From Helicobacter winghamensis ATCC BAA-430 (GTDB taxonomy: Bacteria > Campylobacterota > Campylobacteria > Campylobacterales > Helicobacteraceae), in the NCBI RefSeq assembly GCF_028751035.1, contig NZ_CP063533.1:496001-560000 (forward strand): DNA of 64,000 bases, given 5' to 3'. Below are positions 51,955 through 61,314 of the stretch, piece after piece. The translations under genes and the position numbers were made by a program. The stretch's first letter is position 1. Every line of letters starts with the position of its first letter. Under the pieces are notes generated by a model. It was not told the origin of the DNA, made no database searches, and saw only the letters and a program-made list of their open reading frames with translations.

Positions 51955-52605
51955 TTGCAAACACTTCATCAAGCCTTGCTTTTAAAAAAACTTTATTTAT
52001 TACAATCTTGTGGCTTCTCTTATTGTGAGCCACAATTTTTAGCACCCACGCAACAGAGATTCCAAAGTCAAAATTCAAGGGATTTAAAAACCATTGTAGA
52101 ATCCTGCAAACTCTGTGCGCAAAAATCTTCAGAACCAAATTTTGGCTTGTGTAATAAAAATTCTAAGCTAGTTTTTGTTACACTTTCTCCTTTGTTTGAT
52201 GGGCAAATGCGCTTTGGCTCTAAGGCTTCTATAATGCTAAAAAATATTATTGAAGGTGTTTTTAAGCTCTCTTTGCAAGAAGTTTCTATTCTATCCTTGC
52301 TAAAATGTCAGATTCCAAAGGCAAATGAGCAAGCAAGTGTGGAATCGTGTATGGGATATTTTTTGAAGCAATTAGAATTTTGTAGTGCTAAAACGCTTGT
52401 AATTTTTGGAGCGGAAGCATATAGCTATTTAACAAAAGATAATAAGAGTTATGAAAGTGTGCAAGGAAAACTTTTAAAATGGAATCATTGCGCAGTGTTT
52501 CCGACATTTGCTTTATCGCTCCTTATACGCCAGCCGGAATTAAAAATTAATGCACATAGGGAATTTCTAGAATTAAAACGCTTAATGGGAGAGCAAAATG
52601 TTTAA
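51955..52605 (+). CDS. Uracil-DNA glycosylase family 4/5-like protein
   Basis: A UDG-superfamily protein of about 216 residues. VESCKLCAQKSS and later LLKCQIPKANEQASVESCMGYFLKQLEFC supply four cysteines in the places that bind the 4Fe-4S cluster in family 4 enzymes; VFVTLSPLFDGQ stands where family 4 usually has GEAPG, and LVIFGAEAYSYL and the QGKLLKWNHCAVFPTFALSLLIRQPE region follow the family order with a departed active-site motif. Enzymatic activity is thus not certain. TTG 51955 is chosen since TGAGGA precedes it closely; a TTG at 51931 would add 8 residues. The 3' end overlaps the next gene by 8 bases. Confidence 0.72.
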   Translation: MQTLHQALLLKKLYLLQSCGFSYCEPQFLAPTQQRFQSQNSRDLKTIVESCKLCAQKSSEPNFGLCNKNSKLVFVTLSPLFDGQMRFGSKASIMLKNIIEGVFKLSLQEVSILSLLKCQIPKANEQASVESCMGYFLKQLEFCSAKTLVIFGAEAYSYLTKDNKSYESVQGKLLKWNHCAVFPTFALSLLIRQPELKINAHREFLELKRLMGEQNV

Positions 52606-53824
52606 AAGGATAATTTTATGTCTAATGGTGTTGATGTATCCGCAATTTATTTTAGCTAGTGGAAAATATCTTTCGCCATTGCCCTTGCCAAGTGCAGAGG
52701 TTTTAAATCTCGAGAGTAGAAGTTGTAGCACAAGTTGTTTAAGGAATTATTTAGAGAATGGGCAAGTCTTTTCTTTTATTGCAAATATTAATAAAGAAAA
52801 TCAAAATGAAGCGATTTTAACGGAGTTAAACACGCTTTTAAGTGCGTTAGAAATCTCTGAGATTCCTTATTTTGTGGGCACACAAAAGCCATTTTTTAGT
52901 GTTGCTTTAATGTTTCCGCGTAAAAGCATAGGACGCTATTCTAGCACAACTACAAATGTAATTTTAAGTTATCTTTTGAGTCAAAAAGGGAGATTTAATT
53001 TTGAAATTTTTGATTCTAAAACAGAATCGCTAGAAGATATGCAGGCGGTCTTGCAAGATATTTATGCTAAGGGTTATCGCCAAGTAATTGCAGTAGTAAC
53101 GCAAGATGGCGCAAATGCAATTAATACGATAAACCCTAATATGCTTGTATTTATCCCAAGTGTGCATAAAGCACAACTACAAGAGATTAGCGCACCAAAT
53201 GTGATTTTTGGTGGGATTAGCTATGCAGAGCAGATTCAAAAACTATCAGACTTAAATCCAAGCGTGAGTGCTACAAGCTTTTATGATGGAAGCCTTGTGG
53301 GTCAGCAAATGCAGGCTTACACACAAGAGGCAAATCCAAATCTTATTTATTCGCAAAGCTTTAATTTAAAGCAGAATCCAAATTTCCATAAAGAGATAAA
53401 AAATCTAAAAAGCACATTGCGTTCTACGCGTATTTTTCTAAACACACCTGTAACAAATTCTAGTATTATTCTCTCACAACTTACTTTTAATGATATTCGT
53501 CCGCAAGCTGTGTATTCTACGCAGATTAATTACAATCCAAGCTTGCTTTCTATCACGCAAGAGAGAGATCGGGCAAATATGTATGTTGCAAACTCTATTA
53601 TGCCTCTTGATGGCTTGCTTTTAGAGAATGCAAAGTTTTTAAATGCGGACTTGGAATATAATTGGATTAATTACACTACAGCATTTGGAATTGAGTATTT
53701 TTATACAAAAAGCGTGCCCGGAGCAAAGCGGTATTTTAAAGAAAAAATACTTCATCAACAGGTGCAATATAATATTGAGATTTTAAAGCCTACAAATACG
53801 CGTTTTGCGCCTTTAAAGCCATAG
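52598..53824 (+). CDS. Periplasmic protein of unknown function
   Basis: A 408-residue secreted protein. Residues 1-21 are a signal peptide (FKRIILCLMVLMYPQFILASG). The mature part has a Cys pair (RSCSTSCLRN) and alternating alpha/beta units: VALMFPRKSIGRYSSTTTNVILSYLL, GYRQVIAVVTQDGANAINTI, VIFGGISYAEQIQKLSDLNP, SATSFYDGSLVGQQMQAY. This order suggests a type I periplasmic binding fold, like the LpoA C-domain, but no named family is recognised. Its neighbours, an LptF-type permease and metallopeptidase, point to envelope work. It overlaps the UDG gene by 8 bases. Confidence 0.6.
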   Translation: MFKRIILCLMVLMYPQFILASGKYLSPLPLPSAEVLNLESRSCSTSCLRNYLENGQVFSFIANINKENQNEAILTELNTLLSALEISEIPYFVGTQKPFFSVALMFPRKSIGRYSSTTTNVILSYLLSQKGRFNFEIFDSKTESLEDMQAVLQDIYAKGYRQVIAVVTQDGANAINTINPNMLVFIPSVHKAQLQEISAPNVIFGGISYAEQIQKLSDLNPSVSATSFYDGSLVGQQMQAYTQEANPNLIYSQSFNLKQNPNFHKEIKNLKSTLRSTRIFLNTPVTNSSIILSQLTFNDIRPQAVYSTQINYNPSLLSITQERDRANMYVANSIMPLDGLLLENAKFLNADLEYNWINYTTAFGIEYFYTKSVPGAKRYFKEKILHQQVQYNIEILKPTNTRFAPLKP

Positions 53825-53833
53825 GATAGAATC

Positions 53834-54637
53834 TTGCAGTTACCAGAGAACTTTCCTAAGAATTTAGCGTTTAAACTTGTGGAGAATAATCATTGCAGGG
53901 GCGTTAGAATGGTTTTTGACGGAATGGGTGCTTTGGTGCTTAAAAAGCACAAGAGAATTTCTAAAAAGTATTGTTTGGAATTTTTAAATGCTAATATGGA
54001 ATGGGTATTGGCGCATTTTAAGGAAATGCAAGTCTTTAAAATGCGTGAAAACCAAATGTATTGTTTTGGGGAATGGCTAGACTTTAATGCTGTATTGTTT
54101 GAGCTAGAAGAGGCAAAAAGATTAGATGGGGTTTTAGGGCGCATACAAAAGGTGTTTAAAAAGTTGGAATCTAAAGTGGAATTTGTGCTAGATTCCACTT
54201 TAGATCTTAAGGTTTTACAAGTGCGACTTTTGCAAATGCTTTGGCGCAATGCAATAAAAGATTTTCGTTATAAAAAGGTATTAGAAATACTTTATAAAGA
54301 CATATTGGAATCTTATATAATAAAACGCTTGGATATTTTTACAAAAGCTATGGATTTATATCCTAGCGCCATAGAGTTTGGTAAAAGTTATCGCCAGCTT
54401 GGTTGTTGTTACGCAAAAACGCGAAAAATCCGCTTTTCTTTGCGCTTGTCTTTAATGCCTAAAGATTGTATTGATAGTGTAATAATCCACGAATTAGCAC
54501 ATTTAAAATATCAAAACCATAGCAAGGATTTTTGGAATTTTGTAGCGAAGTTTGATGTAAATCCAAAAAGGGCAAGATTGTGGCTTAATGCTCATAAAGA
54601 GAATTTAAGAATTTATTATAAGGTGTTTAAATATTGA
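53834..54637 (+). CDS. YgjP-like metallopeptidase domain protein
   Basis: A 267-residue cytoplasmic protein of the YgjP/DUF45 (SprT-like) group. The zinc motif is in IIHELAHLKYQNHSKDFW, with HELAH and a third His after 5 residues; YRQLGCCYAKTRKIRFSLRLSLMP stands just before it as usual for YgjP. The N-terminal half is rather Lys/Leu-rich. Substrate unknown. TTG 53834 is the start, with AGGA 7 bases before it. Its stop overlaps the TTG start of the next gene (ATTGA). Confidence 0.88.
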   Translation: MQLPENFPKNLAFKLVENNHCRGVRMVFDGMGALVLKKHKRISKKYCLEFLNANMEWVLAHFKEMQVFKMRENQMYCFGEWLDFNAVLFELEEAKRLDGVLGRIQKVFKKLESKVEFVLDSTLDLKVLQVRLLQMLWRNAIKDFRYKKVLEILYKDILESYIIKRLDIFTKAMDLYPSAIEFGKSYRQLGCCYAKTRKIRFSLRLSLMPKDCIDSVIIHELAHLKYQNHSKDFWNFVAKFDVNPKRARLWLNAHKENLRIYYKVFKY

Positions 54638-55668
54638 GAATTAAAAATTTTTTATTTCAGAGTTTTGCACAAGTTTTTTTCCCTATTTTCCTAGTGTTGT
54701 TTTTTATTGCTTCTGTGGTGATTTTTATCCGTATAGCTGGAGTAACTTTTGTTGTAAAAATTAGTTTTTTAGAGCTTTTGACTTTGTATTTTTACACATT
54801 GCCTACAATGTTGTTTTTTGTGATTCCTCTTAGTTTTTTTGTGGCTTGCGTGCTTGGATTATCGCGTCTTAGCTTTGATTATGAGCTTCCTGTATTATTT
54901 GCGCTTGGAATGAATCCAAAGAAAATTGTTAAGATTTTTTTTCCTATTGCTTTGCTTGCTAGTGTGAGTTTGTTTGTTCTATCTCTTATATTGACGCCAC
55001 TTAGTGATATTGCATATCGGCAATTTTTAGAAGAGCGTAAAAGTAGCATTGATGTAAATTTGCAAGCAGGAGAATTTGGTCAGAAGCTTGGTGAATGGCT
55101 TGTGTATGTTCAAAAGGGTAAAAATAGCACTTATGAAAATATTGTATTGTTGTCTTTGCAAGCAAAAGGCAGTCAAAAAGATGGGTTAGTGTTTGCCAAG
55201 CAAGCAAATATTGGCAATGTTGATGGAGTAATGGAAGCACATTTGAGCGATGGAAAAATTTATCGCAAGGTTAGTGATGGGGTTGAACGCATTAGCTTTG
55301 ATGAGATGATTTTACGCTCTGCTGTGGATTTCACAGGTGATGGAAGTGTGGGGCTAGTGGAGTATTGGAATAGGGCTTTTTATGAAAATTCTAGGCAGGA
55401 TAAGACAAAACGCAACCTTAGTATGTATGTGTTGCTCTCGCTTTTTCCGTTAATTAGTCTATTTTACTTTCCATTTCTTGGGGTTAAAAATCCGCGCTAT
55501 CAAAAAAATTATACAATCCTTCAAGCAATGGTTGTGGTTGGGGTATTTTTTGCATTAATGTATATTGTGGCAACTTATTTGCCACTTGCAGGAATGGTTT
55601 TATTGCCGTGTATTTGGGGGTATATAGGGTATGCTTTGTATAAGCATTATGTGGCAAGATTTTATTGA
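54634..55668 (+). CDS. LptF/LptG-family lipopolysaccharide export permease
   Basis: Inner membrane permease that with LptB draws LPS out of the membrane into the Lpt bridge. The 344 residues show three N-terminal helices (VFFPIFLVLFFIASVVIFI and on), a family mark LPVLFALGMNPKKIVKI in the cytoplasmic loop, a periplasmic jellyroll (about 135-245) and three C-terminal helices. Whether F or G cannot be told; H. pylori HP0362 has the same position next to truA. TTG start overlapping the preceding stop; its own stop overlaps the longest truA frame. Confidence 0.88.
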   Translation: MRIKNFLFQSFAQVFFPIFLVLFFIASVVIFIRIAGVTFVVKISFLELLTLYFYTLPTMLFFVIPLSFFVACVLGLSRLSFDYELPVLFALGMNPKKIVKIFFPIALLASVSLFVLSLILTPLSDIAYRQFLEERKSSIDVNLQAGEFGQKLGEWLVYVQKGKNSTYENIVLLSLQAKGSQKDGLVFAKQANIGNVDGVMEAHLSDGKIYRKVSDGVERISFDEMILRSAVDFTGDGSVGLVEYWNRAFYENSRQDKTKRNLSMYVLLSLFPLISLFYFPFLGVKNPRYQKNYTILQAMVVVGVFFALMYIVATYLPLAGMVLLPCIWGYIGYALYKHYVARFY

Positions 55669-55673
55669 TTGTG

Positions 55674-56414
55674 ATGGAGCATAAAGAGAGTTTTAAAGTC
55701 GCAATGCGCATTGCTTACAATGGAGGTGCATTTTTTGGATTCCAAAGTCAAAGCAATGTGCAAAGTGTAGCAAATGTGCTAGAAGATGTGTTTAAGAGCG
55801 TTGGAGTCTTTAGTAAGATTGCTGCAAGCGGACGCACCGATAAGGGAGTGCATTCAAGCGCGCAAGTTATTTCTTTAGAGATTCCATATTTTTGGAAAAA
55901 TTTGGAGAATTTAAAGGTTTGCTTAAATGCAAAACTTGCACCAAATCTTTTTATTAAGCATATTTGGGAAGTTGGAGATGATTTTCACGCAAGATTTAGT
56001 GCAACAAGGAGAGGATATTGCTATGTGTTAAGCAAGCATTTTTCTCCGTTTTTAACACCATTTTCTTTGCATTATAATCTTAAGAATCCAAATTTAATTA
56101 AGCAGGCATTAAAACTTCTGGTAGGAACTCATAATTTTGGTGCATTTAAAAAACAAGGAAGTGGTGAAAAATCTAGTGTGCGAAGCATTTTTAGAGCAGA
56201 TTTAAGAGAGTTTAAGGGATTTTGGATTTTATCTTTTTGGGGGAATGGATTTTTACGCTCTCAAGTGCGTTTAATGGTTGGTTTTTTGCTAGAAATTGAT
56301 AAGGGAAACCTAACTTTAGAGGCATTAGAAGCGCAACTAAATGGCGAAATGCGATATAGAATTCCCATTGCGCCAAATGGCTTGTATTTAAGTCGTGTGG
56401 ATTTTAACCTTTAA
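55674..56414 (+). CDS. truA: tRNA pseudouridine synthase A
   Basis: Makes pseudouridine at positions 38-40 of the tRNA anticodon arm. About 246 residues from ATG 55674; a TTG at 55665 overlapping the permease stop or the ATG at 55704 are other possible starts, and no ribosome site decides. Seen: MRIAYNGGAFFGFQSQ near the start, the catalytic Asp in ASGRTDKGVHSSAQV, FHARFSATRRGYCYVL, GTHNFGAFKKQGS and FLRSQVRLMVGFLLEI. The 3' end overlaps polA, on the other strand, by 11 bases. Confidence 0.95.
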   Translation: MEHKESFKVAMRIAYNGGAFFGFQSQSNVQSVANVLEDVFKSVGVFSKIAASGRTDKGVHSSAQVISLEIPYFWKNLENLKVCLNAKLAPNLFIKHIWEVGDDFHARFSATRRGYCYVLSKHFSPFLTPFSLHYNLKNPNLIKQALKLLVGTHNFGAFKKQGSGEKSSVRSIFRADLREFKGFWILSFWGNGFLRSQVRLMVGFLLEIDKGNLTLEALEAQLNGEMRYRIPIAPNGLYLSRVDFNL

Positions 56415-59073
56415 GCTCGCCCCAGTTTGCTCCCAAGCTCACACCACAACGCAATGGGACGCGTAAAGTTGTAATGCTCTCCATAATTTGTGCAATTTTT
56501 TTTGCTTCGGTTTCTGCAATATTTTTTGGGGCTTCAAAAATTAGTTCATCATGCATTTGCAAGAGTAATTTGGATTCTAATTTTTCTTGTGTGATTTGAA
56601 TCATTGCCAGCTTAATAATATCAGCCGCACTTCCTTGAAAAATTGCATTGATTCCCTCTCTTAAAAATGCAACTTTTTGAAACTCTTGAATATTTTCAAA
56701 GCTAAATTTTCGCATTCTTCCTAGAAGTGTTAGAGAGTATCCATTTTTCAAAATAAATTCTTCTTGTTCTTTTAGAAAATTCTTTACAGTGGGAAAGGAT
56801 TGAAAATAATTTTGAATATAGCTTTTTGCTTCTTGATGGTTAATTTGTAGCGTTTCAGAAAGTTTTCTAGCTCCCATTCCATAAATTAGTCCAAAATTAA
56901 TGCTTTTTGCCACAGAACGCTTTTCTTGCGCTAATTCTTCTCCAAATATTTTTTTAGCGGTTTCAAGATGGATATCCGCTTCTTTGTGAAAAGCTTCAAT
57001 CATGGCACTATCTTGGGAGAAGTGCGCTAAAAGACGCAATTCAATTTGGGAATAATCTAAGCTTAGTAAAAGATGTCCTTCTTGAGCAATAAAGCCCTCT
57101 CTAATGCGTCTTCCTTGCTGGGTTTTAACAGGGATATTTTGTAGATTTGGATTTTTAGAGCTTAAACGCCCAGTGCTTGTTCCTGTTTGCATAAAAGAAG
57201 TATAAACTTTATGTGCTGGATCTTGGCTTGCTAGTTCAATTAAAGGTTCAATGTAGGTGCTATAAAGCTTAAAAAGCTCTCTGTATTCTAGCACTTTTGG
57301 GATAATAGGGTGAGAATCTCTTAAAGAGTTTAACACGCTAGAATTTGTGCTTAAACCTGATTTTGTTTTTTTGCCACTTTGTAGATTTAGTTCTTCAAAG
57401 AGAACAATAGATAGTTGCTGTGGAGAGTTTAGGTTAAAGCGTTTATTGGCTAATGTGTAGATTTCTTGTGAGAGTGCTTGCAGTTTTTCTGTCATTTCAG
57501 ATTTTAGATTTTTGAAATATTTAATATTAATTTTTGTGCCACTTAATTCCATATTAACTAAGCATTGAATAAAAGGAAATTCTACATTATTTGCGACTTC
57601 TTGTAGAGATTTTGGCAATAGTGAGTTGATTTTAAAAAATAACTGATAGCACGCAGCGGCATCTTCGCACGCATAGGTAAAAGCATTTTCAATAGGAAGT
57701 TGAGAGAAGTTTTCGCCCTTTTTAATAATATCTTTAAAAGCAATCATTGTATGTTTAAAGTAGCGTGCCATTAAATCATCAAGATTGCAAGGCATATCAC
57801 TTTGATAAAGCCACGCTAAAAGCATACTATCTTTAATATTGTGATAACTTTTGGGCGTGAAATTAAAGTTTGTGTGCAAAATTTCTAAATCGTATTTAAG
57901 ATTATGCCCAATGACTACTTTTGCATTAAAAAGAGAATTTATAAATTCTAAAGCAAGTTCTTTACTAATTTGCTCTGGAACACCTAAGTAACTATGGGCA
58001 ATAGGTGCATAATAGGCATTTATTCCATCTAAAGAGAAAGAAAAGCCAACAATTTTAGCGCACAAGACATCTAAATTTGTTGTTTCTGTATCAAAAGAAA
58101 CAATGGAATCTGGCGTAATTTGAGCCATTAACTCTTTAAGCATTGCTTGGTTTTCTACTAAAATAGCATTGTAGTTAAAGTGGCTTGAAGTTTCTTTTTT
58201 GATAGATTTTTCTCCATTATTCTTTAGGGGAAGTTTTTTTAGCACGCTGTAAATTTCATATTCTTGCAAGGAATCTACAATATTAAGAAGAGGATTAACT
58301 CTTGGCATCTGGCAATCTTGTAAGTTAAAATCACTTAGCAAATCATCTCTTAGGCGCACAAGTTGTTGGCTGCGATATGCGTCTTCTTTGGCTTCTTTGA
58401 GTAGCGTTTGTGTGCGTTCTGGAGCAATGGAATCTAAGTTTTGATAAATATTATCTAGACAACCATAAGTTTTTAGGAGATTTGAAGCCCCCTTTGCACC
58501 GATTCCTTTAATGCCCGGAACATTATCGGCACTATCCCCCACAATGCTTTGATAATCTACAAATTGTGCTGGCGTTACGCCATATTTTTCCATGCATTGT
58601 TCTTCTCTAATTTCTTGCTTTTTTTTAGGGTCAAACAAAAATGTATCACCATCTATAAGTTGGTATAAATCTTTATCGTGGCTTATAATTCTAACGCTAA
58701 CCTCTAGTGCATTTGCGCATTTATTGATAGAGGCAATCACATCATCAGCTTCATAGCCTGCAATGCTAATATTTTTAAAGCCCATTTTTTCTACCCAAGC
58801 AATCGCCACTTCTAATTGGAGCTTTAAATCTTCTGGGACTTCTGGGCGATTTGCTTTATAGAGTGGATCAATATTTTTGCGAAAATTTTCTTCTTTGGAA
58901 TCTAAAGCAAAAACAAGATAATCATTAGGGTAATCTTTGTAGATTTGTAAAATAAGCTTTGCAAACCCTGTTAATAAGCCCGTGGGGAATCCTTCCCTAT
59001 TTTTAAGAGGTGGAAGGGCAAAATAGCTCCTAAATAGGAATCCAAATGTATCAATGATAGTAAGTGTTTTCAT
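56404..59073 (-). CDS. polA: DNA polymerase I
   Basis: Repair and Okazaki-fragment polymerase of 889 residues with three domains. The 5' nuclease (1-290) has IAGYEADDVIAS and VGDSADNVPGIKGIGAKGASNLL. The 3'-5' exonuclease domain keeps all acidic motif residues: Asp 328 and Glu 330 (SFDTET), Asp 395 (HNLKYDLEIL) and Asp 471 (YACED). The polymerase domain has DYSQIELRLLAHFS, RSVAKSINFGLIYGMG and QMHDELIFE. Its ATG shares one base with the terC stop (TAATG). Confidence 0.97.
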   Translation of the reverse strand: MKTLTIIDTFGFLFRSYFALPPLKNREGFPTGLLTGFAKLILQIYKDYPNDYLVFALDSKEENFRKNIDPLYKANRPEVPEDLKLQLEVAIAWVEKMGFKNISIAGYEADDVIASINKCANALEVSVRIISHDKDLYQLIDGDTFLFDPKKKQEIREEQCMEKYGVTPAQFVDYQSIVGDSADNVPGIKGIGAKGASNLLKTYGCLDNIYQNLDSIAPERTQTLLKEAKEDAYRSQQLVRLRDDLLSDFNLQDCQMPRVNPLLNIVDSLQEYEIYSVLKKLPLKNNGEKSIKKETSSHFNYNAILVENQAMLKELMAQITPDSIVSFDTETTNLDVLCAKIVGFSFSLDGINAYYAPIAHSYLGVPEQISKELALEFINSLFNAKVVIGHNLKYDLEILHTNFNFTPKSYHNIKDSMLLAWLYQSDMPCNLDDLMARYFKHTMIAFKDIIKKGENFSQLPIENAFTYACEDAAACYQLFFKINSLLPKSLQEVANNVEFPFIQCLVNMELSGTKINIKYFKNLKSEMTEKLQALSQEIYTLANKRFNLNSPQQLSIVLFEELNLQSGKKTKSGLSTNSSVLNSLRDSHPIIPKVLEYRELFKLYSTYIEPLIELASQDPAHKVYTSFMQTGTSTGRLSSKNPNLQNIPVKTQQGRRIREGFIAQEGHLLLSLDYSQIELRLLAHFSQDSAMIEAFHKEADIHLETAKKIFGEELAQEKRSVAKSINFGLIYGMGARKLSETLQINHQEAKSYIQNYFQSFPTVKNFLKEQEEFILKNGYSLTLLGRMRKFSFENIQEFQKVAFLREGINAIFQGSAADIIKLAMIQITQEKLESKLLLQMHDELIFEAPKNIAETEAKKIAQIMESITTLRVPLRCGVSLGANWGELKG

Positions 59074-59810
59074 TATTTATTGCTTTGTAAGCGTTTTTTC
59101 TTGATATAAATATTTATAGATTCCACACCTAAAGAAAATGCCATAGCAAAGTAAATGTAAGCCTTTGAAATATGAAAATCTAAACCTTCAGCCACAAGAG
59201 TAACGCCAACTAAAATTAAAAAGGCTAGAGCCAGAATCTTAATAGTAGGATTATTATCCACAAATTCTGAAATGCTTTTTGAAGCTACCATCATTACGCC
59301 TACTGCAACAATTACTGCAATCATCATAATTTCAATAGTATCTACCATTCCCACTGCTGTAATTACAGAATCTAGTGAAAACACAATGTCTAAAATCGCA
59401 ATTTGGATTAAAATGCTAAAAAACCCCTTTTTTGCCCCCTCTTTTAAAATTTGCTCATCACTTGGCTCTCCGGCGTTATCAATGTCGTGGTGGATTTCAA
59501 GTGTGGATTTACCAATTAGGAATAATCCCCCTAAAATTAAAATAATATCACGCCCAGAGATTTCTTGCGAAAAAATGCTAAAAAGTGGTGTGGTAAGCTT
59601 CATTATCCAAAAGAGTGAGAGTAAAAGTAATAAACGCGTTGCCATTGCCAAAGCAAGCCCAAAAATACGCGCTCTTTGGCGTTGCTCTTGTGGCAAGCGT
59701 CCCACAAGAATTGCAATAAAAATAATATTATCAATCCCTAACACAATCTCTAATGCAATTAAAGTTGCTAATGCAACCCACATTTCAGGGTTTGCAATCC
59801 ATTCAAACAT
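59073..59810 (-). CDS. TerC-family integral membrane protein
   Basis: A 245-residue membrane protein with seven or so helices. The two acidic motifs of the family are present: LGIDNIIFIAILVGRLP near residue 25 and DIVFSLDSVITAVGM near 150. TerC-type proteins have been linked to manganese export and loading of exported metalloproteins, as well as to tellurite resistance in plasmid systems; which of these applies here is unknown, and no other ter gene is near. It is coupled to polA and divergent from the NSS gene. Confidence 0.88.
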   Translation of the reverse strand: MFEWIANPEMWVALATLIALEIVLGIDNIIFIAILVGRLPQEQRQRARIFGLALAMATRLLLLLSLFWIMKLTTPLFSIFSQEISGRDIILILGGLFLIGKSTLEIHHDIDNAGEPSDEQILKEGAKKGFFSILIQIAILDIVFSLDSVITAVGMVDTIEIMMIAVIVAVGVMMVASKSISEFVDNNPTIKILALAFLILVGVTLVAEGLDFHISKAYIYFAMAFSLGVESINIYIKKKRLQSNK

Positions 59811-59922
59811 AAGATTCCTTCTTTAGTAAAATAAAAAGGGATTGTAGGGAGTTTTTTCTTAATTAGTGATTGATTTTGCCTAAAATTTATACCCTAACAC
59901 TAGTAAAATCTAAAAGATATTC

Positions 59923-59928
59923 TATAAT
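59923..59928 (+). promoter_or_regulatory. -10 element for the NSS transporter gene
   Basis: TATAAT lies 24 bases before ATG 59953. AGGAG follows 6 bases before the start codon. Confidence 0.5.
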
Positions 59929-59952
59929 AACGCTTTGTTTTTAGGAGTGCAT

Positions 59953-61272
59953 ATGCGATATTCTTGGTCTAGTAGTTTAACTTATATTTTAGTTACAGCA
60001 GGTGCTACCATTGGTTTTGGTGCGACTTGGAGATTCCCTTATTTAGTGGGGCAAAATGGCGGTGGGGCATATGTGCTTGTGTTTATTCTTGCAATGCTTT
60101 TAATTGGAATCCCTATGATTTTAGTAGAAAATGTTATAGGAAGAAGAGCGCATAAAAATGCCGTAGATGCCTTTGATAGCAAGTATCAGCGTAAAGAGAT
60201 TTCTAAAGCGTGGAAGATTGTAGGTTATATGGGGCTTATTGGCTGTTTTGGAATCATTGCGTATTATATGGTGCTTGGTGGGCGTGTGCTTGTGTATATT
60301 ACAAGCATTGTGTTAGGTAACCTTGACTTAACCGCACCTATTACAAAGGAAATTACAAAAGGTTTTTATACAGAACATATTAGTAATAGCACTTGGGCGA
60401 TTATTTTTTATACAATTGTATTTGTGCTTTTAAATTATGCTGTGCTTGTTAAAGGAATTTCTAATGGAATTGAAAAAGCAGCAAAGTTTTTGATGCCATT
60501 ATTATTGATTTGTTTAATTGGTGTTGTTGCAAGAAATCTTACGCTTGATGGAGCGTATGAGGGTGTGCGTTTTTATTTATATCCGGATTTTAGCAAGATT
60601 ACAGCAGAATTATTTATTCAAGTGCTAGGGCAAGTATTTTTCGCGCTTTCTTTGGGATTTGGGGTAATGATTACGCTTTCTTCTTATTTGAATAAGCAAG
60701 AAAATCTTGTCAAAACTGCTACAATTACAGGGGTTATTAATACAATCATCGCACTTTTAGCAGGTTTTATGATTTTCCCATCACTTTTTACTTTTGGATT
60801 AGAGCCAGATTCTGGGGAGCGCCTTGTGTTTGAAGTGCTGCCTATTGTGTTTTCAAAAATGTATTTTGGTTCTGCTGTTGCTATTGGATTCTTCTTATTA
60901 TTGCTTTTGGCGGCATTTACGACTTCTATTACACTTTATGAGCCTTTAATTACAGCCTTGCAAGAGAAGTTAGGATTAAGTCGCACAAAAGCAGTTTCTT
61001 GGGTGTTGATTTTAACTTTTATTGCGGGAAATATTCCTTGTATTTTAGATGATGAGATTTTCAATTCTTTTGATTTTATTAGCGGTAACATTTTCTTTGT
61101 TTTAACGGCGCTTGGTGCAGCGATTTTTGTAGGCTGGATTTTAGGAAATGACGCAAAAGAAGAGCTTTCTAATGGATTTAACAATAAAAAAATCATTAAT
61201 GCTTGGTTTTATTATGTGAAGTTTTTTATCCCATTTTTGATTCTTGTAGTTTTTGTTAGTGGGATCTTCTAA
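59953..61272 (+). CDS. Sodium-dependent transporter, NSS/SNF family
   Basis: A 439-residue sodium symporter of the LeuT-like family with about 11-12 helices. The first helix has GATIGFGATWRFPYLVGQNGGGAYV, which forms the sodium and substrate sites, and LLAAFTTSITLYEPLI in helix 8 also faces the sodium site. Likely substrate is an amino acid; not identifiable from sequence. ATG 59953 has AGGAG 6 bases before it; an upstream TTG at 59935 is disfavoured. A 107-base gap separates it from the TRAP operon. Confidence 0.93.
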   Translation: MRYSWSSSLTYILVTAGATIGFGATWRFPYLVGQNGGGAYVLVFILAMLLIGIPMILVENVIGRRAHKNAVDAFDSKYQRKEISKAWKIVGYMGLIGCFGIIAYYMVLGGRVLVYITSIVLGNLDLTAPITKEITKGFYTEHISNSTWAIIFYTIVFVLLNYAVLVKGISNGIEKAAKFLMPLLLICLIGVVARNLTLDGAYEGVRFYLYPDFSKITAELFIQVLGQVFFALSLGFGVMITLSSYLNKQENLVKTATITGVINTIIALLAGFMIFPSLFTFGLEPDSGERLVFEVLPIVFSKMYFGSAVAIGFFLLLLLAAFTTSITLYEPLITALQEKLGLSRTKAVSWVLILTFIAGNIPCILDDEIFNSFDFISGNIFFVLTALGAAIFVGWILGNDAKEELSNGFNNKKIINAWFYYVKFFIPFLILVVFVSGIF

Positions 61273-61314
61273 AAGTTTTTAATGCTTTTTCTTGTATTTT
61301 ATTTAAAATTTTGA

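Noticed and set aside
59272-59826. Plus-strand ORF of 184 codons opposite terC
   Set aside because: Ile/Ser/Lys-rich shadow of a membrane protein gene; terC on the other strand has clear family motifs.
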